NCBI GenBank assembly: GCA_903839965.1
Contig: CAIMEK010000592.1
Span: 1-8,147 of the forward strand
Direction of reading: 5' to 3'
Length of the DNA: 8,147 bases
Origin: an uncultured Acetobacteraceae bacterium
Lineage (GTDB): Bacteria > Pseudomonadota > Alphaproteobacteria > Acetobacterales > Acetobacteraceae
Shown here piece by piece: positions 1 to 5,846 of this stretch. Numbering within the stretch: position 1 is the stretch's first letter; the number at the start of each line of letters is the position of its first letter. The notes under the pieces were generated by a model. That model was not told the DNA's origin. It was given only the letters and a program-made list of their open reading frames with translations, and ran no database searches. A program made the translations under genes and the position numbers.

Positions 1-256
1 CGCCGCGCCGTCGCGGCTGCTACGGCGCGAGTTGTACTATCCGGGCTGGCGCGCCGCCGTGGATGGGACGGAAGCACCAATCGAGAGGACGCGCGAGATC
101 TTTCAGGAGTTAGCGTTGCCGGCGGGAGCGTCGGAAATCATGTTTTCGTACGCACCGCCATTCCTGGGGCCCTGCCTGGCGGCGTTTGGGCTGGCCTTGC
201 CAGTGCTGGCCTGGGGCCTGCGACCGGTTCGTCGCCTCGACCCGAGGATGGGTTGA
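1..256 (+). CDS. C-terminal end of a YfhO/GT-C-like membrane protein (partial)
   Basis: Only the last 84 codons are present; the frame is open from base 2 to the TGA at 254-256, so the start lies left of the window. The visible part begins with a soluble stretch containing YYPGWRAAVDG, then APIERT and LPAGASEIMFSYAPP. It ends with one hydrophobic segment (about GPCLAAFGLALPVLAWGL) and a basic tail. A tyrosine-rich PGW..VDG strand, an LPAG turn and a final membrane helix match how I know the C-terminal extracytoplasmic domain of YfhO-family and related GT-C glycosyltransferase-like proteins to end. Those proteins act on lipid-linked sugars at the membrane. The family call rests on this short tail alone and the catalytic N-terminal part is not visible. 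The gene is convergent with the next one, 39 bp away, with no clear terminator between them. Confidence 0.6.
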   Translation, partial: AAPSRLLRRELYYPGWRAAVDGTEAPIERTREIFQELALPAGASEIMFSYAPPFLGPCLAAFGLALPVLAWGLRPVRRLDPRMG

Positions 257-295
257 ACAGCAAGGCAAGCCACCGCACGCTAGGCGATCCGACGT

Positions 296-1144
296 TCAGG
301 CGTGGCCGTGCAGGCCCGCGTAGCTGGCGGGAAGGCGCTTGCGGCGAAGGATCAATTCGGCGATCAGCCAGTCCAGCCCGATGCCGCCCAGCATCAGCAG
401 CACCGCGCCCCGGCCGCCGACGGCGACGCAGGAGAACCAGTGCGCGAGCGAGGCGACGGCTGGGTCGAGGCCGGCGGCCGCCGTGTGCGGCATCGGCAGG
501 CTCAGGACGAACAGCACGACGATGCCGCGGTCGAGCAGCTTGCGGAGGACTTCCATGCCGGAAAACCGCGCCCGGTTGCGCGCGCATTGCCAGGCCGCCT
601 GGTCCGCCGTCATCGTGGCCCACCGGCACAGGAAGCCGGCGACGATGCCCAGCCCCGGCACGATCCACAGCAGCGCCAGCCGGCTGCCCGCCACTTCGGC
701 ATCGCCCGCCAGGCCGTTCGCCACCAGGCCGTGCTCGATGCCGGCGATGCCTCCGCTCCAGCCCCGGACGATGGCGATGAGGGGGCGCAGGACGGCGATC
801 CAGGCCTGGTTCAGATCCGCCGGAGCAGCCGGGCCGACTACCCAGCAGGCGAAGAACCCCGCGGTGCCGATCAGCGCGATGGCGCGCAGGCCGATGCCGT
901 CGGCTTCGTGCGACGCATGCCGGCTCCATTTGGAGGCAAGCGCATTACCACTGGCGCCCCGACGTCGCCACGCGGCCAGCAACAGGGGCGCCAGGAATGT
1001 CAGGTCGAACGCCAGGATGCTGAAGTTGCGCATCCCATCCGGGTTGGCGGACAGAACGGGAACGCCGGGCGCGATGGCCAGCGCCAGCAGCAGCAGCAGT
1101 CCGCACCCATGCCGCCCGCGGATCGCGGGACAAGCCGCAATCAT
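296..1144 (-). CDS. Polytopic membrane protein of unknown function
   Basis: I do not recognise this protein. It has 282 residues from the ATG at 1144. I chose that start because AGGGGAG lies 4 bases upstream (1149-1155). A GTG at 1162 would add six residues but has no ribosome binding site. About six or seven hydrophobic segments are visible, near residues 12-32, 42-59, 86-104, 114-135, 156-175, 207-219 and 232-266. The first resembles an uncleaved signal anchor. A polar loop with His residues (about 64-84) separates segments 2 and 3, and the C-terminus is basic. No catalytic motif, haem-binding pair or transporter signature was found. It is transcribed away from the receiver gene. An FNR/FixK-type box lies 62 bp upstream of the ATG, so oxygen-dependent control is possible. 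Membrane location is well supported; any function would be a guess. Confidence 0.72.
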   Translation of the reverse strand: MIAACPAIRGRHGCGLLLLLALAIAPGVPVLSANPDGMRNFSILAFDLTFLAPLLLAAWRRRGASGNALASKWSRHASHEADGIGLRAIALIGTAGFFACWVVGPAAPADLNQAWIAVLRPLIAIVRGWSGGIAGIEHGLVANGLAGDAEVAGSRLALLWIVPGLGIVAGFLCRWATMTADQAAWQCARNRARFSGMEVLRKLLDRGIVVLFVLSLPMPHTAAAGLDPAVASLAHWFSCVAVGGRGAVLLMLGGIGLDWLIAELILRRKRLPASYAGLHGHA

Positions 1145-1204
1145 CCCGCTCCCCTTTTTCACGAACGTGTGAATCGCACTCTATTGAGCGCAGGAGCGGA
1201 ACGG

Positions 1205-1222
1205 CATTGACCCAGATCAATG
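1205..1222. promoter_or_regulatory. FNR/FixK-type binding site (anaerobox)
   Basis: The palindrome CATTGACCCAGATCAATG contains TTGA-N6-TCAA at 1207-1220. This fits the established FNR/FixK/FnrL half-site pattern, in the form TTGAC-CCAG-ATCAA. Its centre is near 1213.5. On the minus strand a weak -10-like AATAGA at 1180-1185 lies about 28 bp further on. That is close to the class II activator arrangement, with the box near -41, and would give a leader of about 30 bases before the membrane-protein ATG. On the plus strand, TTGACC within the box plus GGTAAT at 1231-1236 (18-bp spacer) would make a promoter whose -35 is covered by the box, toward the receiver gene. The box is seen directly; both promoters are inference. 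Confidence 0.55.
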
Positions 1223-1244
1223 ATTTCAAAGGTAATCGATAATC

Positions 1245-1272
1245 CTCATCAAATAGAAGCGATCTCATCAAA
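1245..1272. repeat. Short direct repeat CTCATCAAA in the divergent promoter region
   Basis: CTCATCAAA occurs at 1245-1253 and again at 1264-1272, 19 bp apart (just under two helical turns). It lies between the FNR-type box and the receiver gene. The spacing would suit a dimeric regulator binding one face of the DNA. With 9 bases in AT-rich DNA, chance is a real alternative. Confidence 0.3.
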
Positions 1273-1330
1273 CCAACTCTGACAGTTGCTCGCAACAAGG
1301 TGATGGAATTTAGCGGATATCTATCGAGAC

Positions 1331-1341
1331 CGTTAGTAACG
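1331..1341. repeat. 11-bp palindrome CGTTA-G-TAACG upstream of the receiver gene
   Basis: This perfect inverted repeat has 5-bp arms and one central base. It is centred about 77 bp before the GTG start of the receiver gene. It could be a small operator; no matching regulator family is recognised. Confidence 0.3.
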
Positions 1342-1400
1342 CAGAAAATCCACGATGATAGGGTGAGCAAAATGAAGATTGTTGCTACAACCGATGGATG

Positions 1401-1405
1401 AAGGA
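1401..1405 (+). promoter_or_regulatory. Ribosome binding site that sets the receiver start
   Basis: AAGGA sits 7 bases before the GTG at 1413, which gives a receiver beginning directly with its first beta strand. The in-frame ATG at 1398 lies before this site, so it would place the site inside the coding region, and it has no Shine-Dalgarno sequence of its own. Confidence 0.65.
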
Positions 1406-1412
1406 AATTATC

Positions 1413-1769
1413 GTGAAGCTGCTCGTCGTCGATGACGATACTGACGTGCTGCAGGCTTTGATTGAAACTCTGGAGGATGCGGGCTTCGCGGTTGTCAGGG
1501 CAACGACCGCAGAGGACGCGCTGAAGGTGGCGGCCGATGCCGCCCCCGACGTGCTGGTGACCGACATCAACCTGGGAGCGGGCATGAGCGGGATCGACCT
1601 CGGCGCCGAGGCGCGCCGGCGCTGGCCGGATCTGCCAGTCGTTTATATCAGCGGCCGGCCGTGGATAATGAACGACCATGCGCTGCGCGAACGCGAGGCG
1701 TTCATCCGCAAGCCGTTCCATGACCTTGAGTTGCTGGGGGAAGTTCGCGCGGTGGCAGCGGTTTCCTGA
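1413..1769 (+). CDS. Single-domain response regulator (CheY-like receiver)
   Basis: The product has 118 residues from the GTG at 1413 and is a complete receiver domain with no output domain. The visible receiver residues, in this numbering, are the acidic cluster DDD at 7-9, phospho-acceptor Asp51 in VTDINL, Ser80 in YISGRP, and Lys100-Pro101 in FIRKPF. It should therefore accept a phosphoryl group and act through protein contact, or as a phosphate shuttle or sink, in the cytoplasm. It reads toward the hybrid kinase at 1788-4037, and the two stop codons are only 18 bp apart. That kinase is the obvious candidate partner by position, but the pairing is not proven. The upstream region is AT-rich and contains an FNR-type box about 200 bp away. 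Confidence 0.9.
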   Translation: MKLLVVDDDTDVLQALIETLEDAGFAVVRATTAEDALKVAADAAPDVLVTDINLGAGMSGIDLGAEARRRWPDLPVVYISGRPWIMNDHALREREAFIRKPFHDLELLGEVRAVAAVS

Positions 1770-1787
1770 GCCTTCCCGGAACCCGAT

Positions 1788-4037
1788 TCAGCCTTTCCGA
1801 CCCTCCGCCGAGACCGATCGCGCTGCCGGTCCGCCCTCCGCCGGGTCGGGCATGTCCTGCCCCCCCCGATCCTCGAGCATCGCCTCGATCTGCGCCCCCA
1901 GGATCCGCCCACCGATGGGCTTGCGGACAATGGTGAAGGCGTCGCCGGCCGAGAACGTGGTCCGCGCATCGACGTAGCCGGTCAGCAGGAAGCAGGGCAG
2001 CCCGGGGCGCAGCGCGCGCGCTTTCAGGATGGTCGTCACGCCATCCATGCCGGGCATGGAGAAATCGCTGACCAGGACGTCCACTTCCTCGCCGGATTCG
2101 ATCAGCGCCAATGCCTCGGCGCCGCTGGCCACGTCGAGCAGCGCGAATCCCTCGTCCTCGAGCTGGGCCGCGATGGTCTCGCGCACCAGGTCGTCGTCCT
2201 CCACCAGCAGGATGCGGCGCCGCGACAGGCCGGGGGGTCGCCCGGCATCCTGCTTGTCGGGCCTGGCAACCACGCCGTCCAAGGCCTGGCGCAGCCACAG
2301 GTTGACCGTGGTGCCCGCGCCGGGTGCGCTGGCGATGGTCAGCGCGCCGCCCGATTGCTCCACGAAGTCCTTCACCATCGACAATCCCAGGCCGGTGCCC
2401 TGGCCCGGCGGCTTGGTGGTGAAGAACGGTTCGGTCACCAGCCCCACGGTCGCCGCATCCATCCCGCTGCCGGTATCGATCACGCCGATCCGCACATAGG
2501 CGCCGGGCGCCAGGCCGGCCGGGTGGTGGCCCGGCCCGGCGACATGGTCCGCCGCGGCCGAGAAGGTCAGCGTGCCGCCGTTCGGCATGGCATCGCGTGC
2601 ATTGGTGCCGAGATTGACCAGCGCCGTTTCCAACTGGGCCCGATCCGCCAGCAGCGGCGGCAGCCCCGCGGGCATCTCGGCCTGGACGATGATGGTCCGG
2701 CCCAGCGTGTGGGTGAGCACTTCGCGCACGCCGTTCAGCAGTTCGGTCGTCTCGACGGCCTCGACATGCAGGTCGCCGCGCCGGGCGAAGGACAGCAGGC
2801 GCTGGGTGATCGAGGCGCCGCGCGCCACGGCCTCGATGGCGGTGCGGGCGAGGTGCCGGGTCTTTTCATGATCCTCGACCCGGCGCTCGATCAGCATCGC
2901 CGCGCCCGCCACGGTCTGCAGGATGTTGTTGAAGTCGTGCGCGATGCCGCTGGCGAGCTGGCCGAGCGCCTGCACCTTCTGTGCCTGCAACAGTTTGCCC
3001 GCCAGGTCGCGCCTTTCGGTGAGGTCGCGACCTTCGGCGATGATCCCCGTCACCGTGCCGGTGCCGGGGTCGAGCAGCGGCTTGAGCGAGAAGTCGACCC
3101 AGAGCCTGCGCCCGCCCGCGCCGGTATTCTCGATCTCGCGGCGGACCAGCTTGCCGCGGGCGGCGTCGGCGACGCCGGCGCGCAGCCAGTCGCGTTCGGC
3201 GGCCGGCCACCAGCCGGTCTCCCAGAACGGTCGGCCGATGACATCGGCGCGGGTCAGCCCGCCGGCGTCCAGCGCGGTTTGGTTCGCCTCCAGCAGGGTG
3301 CCGTCGGGCGCGAGCAGGCCGATGAACTGGAACTGCGCGTTGAAGATGCCGTGGAACCGCGCCTCCGCCGCGGTCAGCGCGGCGGTGCGTTCCTCGATGA
3401 CGCGCTCCAGTTCATCACGGCGCACGGCCAGCGCATCGTGCGCGGCGACGATCCCGGCGATGTCCTGCTGCGCGCCGGTGACCGGATTTGGCCCGCCGGC
3501 GTGCCGCACCAGCCGCAGCCGGAACTCGTTGTCGCCCAAGGCGGCCTCGACGCGGCGCAGCGCGGTCATGTTCTCGACGATGGAGAAGTTTTCCGTGCCG
3601 GGATCGCGATGCAGCACCTTGCGCGCCGAGACGACCACCTCCCTGCCATCCTGGGTGCGGTTGCGGAGTTCACCATTCCATTCGCCGTCGCGCATAAGCG
3701 CGGCCTCGACCTCCGCGCGCGGCACCGGATAGACGGTCTGCAGCAGCTCGGGGAATAACTGGCCGGTGGCCTGGGCGGCGGACCAGCCAAAGAGGCGATG
3801 GCAACCCTTGGACCAGAAGCGGATCGTGCCGGAGAGGTCGCGCACCATGATGGCGGCGAGGTCGGTCATGCCGAGCAACTGCTTGCACTCCCCGGCATCG
3901 CGGCAGACTGCCATCGGACAGAGGCCTTCCTGGCAGGACGCAGGCGAGGCATCCGGACAATGTGGACTATCGGTCAACGGCGCTCCACCCTCCTGTGGCT
4001 CAATCGTGTCGCCGGCCCAAATATACGGCGAGGACAC
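1788..4037 (-). CDS. Soluble PAS hybrid histidine kinase with C-terminal receiver
   Basis: The product has 749 residues from the GTG at 4037, with TAGGA 4 bases upstream. A TTG at 4040, a TTG at 3977 and an ATG at 3914 are alternatives. Order of parts: cysteine-rich N-terminus (Cys 27, 35, 40, 45, 51); PAS about 53-165; a short stretch resembling the two ends of a second PAS (168-204); coiled-coil linker (205-227); PAS about 228-343; HisKA with GIAHDFNN and His367; HATPase with the N box (NLGTNARDAM, Asn479), DTGSGM, EPFFTTK and GQGTGLGLSM; and a receiver (about 607-725) with an EDDD cluster, Asp658, Thr686 and Lys706-Pro707. All catalytic residues are present, so autophosphorylation and transfer to its own receiver are expected. 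There is no membrane segment, so it should sense a cytoplasmic signal. No LOV flavin-binding cysteine motif was found. A lone receiver gene converges on it. Confidence 0.9.
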   Translation of the reverse strand: MSSPYIWAGDTIEPQEGGAPLTDSPHCPDASPASCQEGLCPMAVCRDAGECKQLLGMTDLAAIMVRDLSGTIRFWSKGCHRLFGWSAAQATGQLFPELLQTVYPVPRAEVEAALMRDGEWNGELRNRTQDGREVVVSARKVLHRDPGTENFSIVENMTALRRVEAALGDNEFRLRLVRHAGGPNPVTGAQQDIAGIVAAHDALAVRRDELERVIEERTAALTAAEARFHGIFNAQFQFIGLLAPDGTLLEANQTALDAGGLTRADVIGRPFWETGWWPAAERDWLRAGVADAARGKLVRREIENTGAGGRRLWVDFSLKPLLDPGTGTVTGIIAEGRDLTERRDLAGKLLQAQKVQALGQLASGIAHDFNNILQTVAGAAMLIERRVEDHEKTRHLARTAIEAVARGASITQRLLSFARRGDLHVEAVETTELLNGVREVLTHTLGRTIIVQAEMPAGLPPLLADRAQLETALVNLGTNARDAMPNGGTLTFSAAADHVAGPGHHPAGLAPGAYVRIGVIDTGSGMDAATVGLVTEPFFTTKPPGQGTGLGLSMVKDFVEQSGGALTIASAPGAGTTVNLWLRQALDGVVARPDKQDAGRPPGLSRRRILLVEDDDLVRETIAAQLEDEGFALLDVASGAEALALIESGEEVDVLVSDFSMPGMDGVTTILKARALRPGLPCFLLTGYVDARTTFSAGDAFTIVRKPIGGRILGAQIEAMLEDRGGQDMPDPAEGGPAARSVSAEGRKG

Positions 4038-4135
4038 CAATTCCTATAAGTTTATTAAAAACCGGCTGGATCAAAATTTCGGTGATGAATATTGGTATGT
4101 ATTGTTTTAGATGAAATCAAATTTACGAGGCAATG

Positions 4136-4163
4136 CGCCGGCTCAGGATATTTCGAGCCGGCG
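4136..4163 (-). terminator. Stem-loop downstream of the galactonate dehydratase gene
   Basis: CGCCGGCTC at 4136-4144 and GAGCCGGCG at 4155-4163 form a perfect 9-bp GC-rich stem with a 10-base loop. It begins 7 bases past the TAA at 4171-4173. The following bases on the minus strand are not a clean T run, so it may work as a weak or Rho-assisted terminator, or as a 3'-end stabiliser. The position between dgoD and the kinase promoter region fits transcript separation. Confidence 0.55.
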
Positions 4164-4170
4164 TTGTGCG

Positions 4171-5319
4171 TTACCACTCGGCGATCGAGCCGTCCTTGTG
4201 GCGCCAGACCGGCGCGCGCCAGCGATGGCCTTGCTCGGCCCGCGTGCGCACATAGGCTTCGTCGACCTCGATGCCCAGGCCAGGCCCGTCGGGGATCAGG
4301 ATCGAGCCGCCTTCGTAGCTGAACCGGGTCGCCTCGGTCATGTAGTCCAGCAGGTCGTTGCCCACGTTGTAGTGGATGCCGAGGCTCTGCTCCTGGATGA
4401 AGGCGTTGTAGCAGATGGCGTCGACCTGCAGGCAGGCTGCCAGCGCGATCGGCCCCAGCGGACAATGCGGCGCCAGCGCCACGTCGTAGGCCTCGGCCAT
4501 GGCGCCGAGCCGGATGGTTTCGGTGATGCCGCCGACATGCGCGGGGTCGGGATTGATCACCTGCGCGGCCCGCGCCTCGAACAGCGCCTTGAACTCGGCG
4601 CGGCCGTGCATGCGCTCGCCGACCGCCAGCGGCACCGAGGTTGCCGCAGACAGCGCCGCCAGCGCCTCCAACTGTCCCGGCGCGACCGGATCCTCGATGA
4701 ACATCGGCCGCAAGGGTTCAAGCTCGCGCACCAGCACGCGCGCCATCGGCGCGTGCACCCGGCCGTGGAAATCGAACGCCAGGTCGAGGCTCGGGCCGAC
4801 CGCTGCGCGCAATTCGCCCAGCGACTTCACGATGCGGTCGACGGCGGCGTAGGTGTCGACGATGACCAGTTCGTCGCAGACGTTCAGCTTCACGGCGGTG
4901 TAGCCGGCCTCGCGCGCCGCCAGCGCGTCGGTTACCAGGCCGGTCGAGCGGTCGCCGCCGATCCAGATATAGCCGCGGATGGAGCGGCGCTGGGCGCCGC
5001 CGAGCAGGGCGTAGACGGGGGCGTTGTGGAATTTGCCGGTGATGTCCCAGAGCGCCTGGTCGATGCCGGAAATCGCGCTCATCAGCACCGGGCCTCCGCG
5101 ATAGCAGCCGTTGCGGTACAGCGTTTGCCAGATGTCGTTGATGTGGCGCGGATCGCGGCCGATCAGGAAGTCGCTCATTTCGTCGACGAGGGTCGCGAGC
5201 GTGGCCGCCCGACCTTCCAGCACCGGCTCGCCCCAGCCGCTGATGCCCTCGTCGGTGTCGATCTTCAGGAATAGCCAGCGCGGCGGAACGAGAAAGGTCT
5301 GAACCGACGTGATCTTCAT
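4171..5319 (-). CDS. dgoD: D-galactonate dehydratase (enolase superfamily)
   Basis: The product has 382 residues, the same length as E. coli DgoD as I recall it. It converts D-galactonate to 2-dehydro-3-deoxy-D-galactonate in the cytoplasm, the first step of the DeLey-Doudoroff route. The mandelate racemase/muconate lactonizing N-terminal capping domain (PPRW, WGEPV, YRGGP, GIDQALWD) is followed by the barrel. The expected metal ligands Asp183, Glu209 and Glu235 are present, as are His185, His285 (LAPHCPLGP) and Glu310. The C-terminus WRHKDGSIAEW closely matches the DgoD ending. The ATG at 5319 has AGGAGAGG 8 bases upstream. No dgoA, dgoK, transporter or regulator lies beside it, so the rest of the pathway must be elsewhere. 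Activity on a related sugar acid cannot be excluded, but the motif agreement with DgoD is strong. Confidence 0.9.
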   Translation of the reverse strand: MKITSVQTFLVPPRWLFLKIDTDEGISGWGEPVLEGRAATLATLVDEMSDFLIGRDPRHINDIWQTLYRNGCYRGGPVLMSAISGIDQALWDITGKFHNAPVYALLGGAQRRSIRGYIWIGGDRSTGLVTDALAAREAGYTAVKLNVCDELVIVDTYAAVDRIVKSLGELRAAVGPSLDLAFDFHGRVHAPMARVLVRELEPLRPMFIEDPVAPGQLEALAALSAATSVPLAVGERMHGRAEFKALFEARAAQVINPDPAHVGGITETIRLGAMAEAYDVALAPHCPLGPIALAACLQVDAICYNAFIQEQSLGIHYNVGNDLLDYMTEATRFSYEGGSILIPDGPGLGIEVDEAYVRTRAEQGHRWRAPVWRHKDGSIAEW

Positions 5320-5373
5320 GGGGCGTGCCTCTCCTGGGCGCCGCCCCCGGCCAGCCCGGACTTCGCGACGCCG

Positions 5374-5709
5374 CTACCAGCCGTAATAAGCCGGCGGCGG
5401 AGCCCCGTATACCGGCGGCGGATAGTAGTAGGCCGGCGGCGGGGCATAGTACACCGGCGGCGGGGCATAGTACACCGGCGGCGCCAACGCCCCGGCGATC
5501 ACCGCGCCCACCCCGAGCCCGAGCAGCGCGCCGGCGACCACGCCGCCACCGCCACCGCCACCGCCATGACGGTAGGCGTAATGCGGGGCGTAGCGGGGGC
5601 CGCCACCGCCCCAGCCACCGCCATGGCCACGCCAGTCGGCATGCGCCGCAGGGGCCGCCAGGAGGGCGATCGCCGCCGTCGCCGCGAGCAGGACAGTACG
5701 AATACGCAT
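5374..5709 (-). CDS. Small exported Gly-rich protein with Pro-Tyr heptad repeats
   Basis: The product has 111 residues from the ATG at 5709, with AAGGG 7 bases upstream; this start puts a signal peptide at the very N-terminus. Residues 1-24 form a typical Sec signal with likely cleavage after AHA. Next come a His/Gly-rich stretch and a run of eight glycines (about 49-56). A glycine-zipper-like hydrophobic segment (VVAGALLGLGVGAVIAGALA) follows, and the tail is five 7-residue units of the type PPVYYAP ending in YYGW. The protein is probably periplasmic, outer-membrane associated or surface exposed. Small exported proteins with a glycine-zipper segment and Pro/Tyr-rich tails are common in proteobacteria, but I know no established function. 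It lies 54 bp upstream of dgoD on the same strand; co-transcription is possible, but a functional link is not evident. Confidence 0.75.
   Translation of the reverse strand: MRIRTVLLAATAAIALLAAPAAHADWRGHGGGWGGGGPRYAPHYAYRHGGGGGGGGVVAGALLGLGVGAVIAGALAPPVYYAPPPVYYAPPPAYYYPPPVYGAPPPAYYGW
5433..5483. repeat. 21-bp tandem repeat encoding the Pro-Tyr tail
   Basis: The sequence repeats perfectly with period 21 from 5433 to 5483 (about 2.4 copies). More diverged copies extend to about 5377, giving five 7-residue units in the protein. The period is a multiple of three, so a gain or loss of a unit keeps the frame. Confidence 0.8.
5543..5566. repeat. Hexanucleotide repeat (CCGCCA)x4 encoding poly-glycine
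   Basis: Four perfect tandem copies of CCGCCA encode the eight-glycine run of the small exported protein. Slippage would change the number of glycines by two per unit without a frameshift. Confidence 0.85.
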
Positions 5710-5846
5710 GGTTTTGCCCTTTTTCGTGCGGCCGGGGGATCCCGTCCGGTACCCCTGAATCAAGGGACCATCTGTGGCAAATTCCAGGCAAACACGCGGC
5801 GGCGCGGTGATGATTCGATTAAGACGCGGCAATGCGGGGGCCGCCC

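Noticed and set aside
302..1210. Plus-strand open frames opposite the unknown membrane protein
   Set aside because: The products are low-complexity and unlike real proteins. The minus frame gives regular membrane helices and a proper ribosome binding site.
2355..3758. Long plus-strand open frame opposite the histidine kinase
   Set aside because: It has no recognisable motif and a biased composition, and the opposite strand encodes a complete kinase with all boxes.
3536..3880. First PAS domain considered as a LOV photosensor
   Set aside because: The conserved flavin-binding NCRFLQ-type motif with its reactive cysteine is absent.
4041..4135. Possible kinase promoter (TTGCCT and TCTAAA with a 16-bp spacer on the minus strand)
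   Set aside because: The AT-rich region is a likely promoter location, but both boxes match the consensus poorly and several alternatives exist.
4111..5274. Plus-strand open frame opposite dgoD
   Set aside because: It is a mirror of a well-conserved enzyme gene, and its product is rich in Arg, Gln and Asp without domain features.
5433..5566. Tandem repeats considered as a CRISPR or regulatory array
   Set aside because: There are no unique spacers, the repeats are in frame inside a coding region, and the periods are multiples of three.
5710..5846. Gap between the TPR and small exported protein genes, searched for a promoter, terminator or small RNA
   Set aside because: Only weak, interrupted inverted repeats and no convincing -35/-10 pair were seen, so nothing can be supported.
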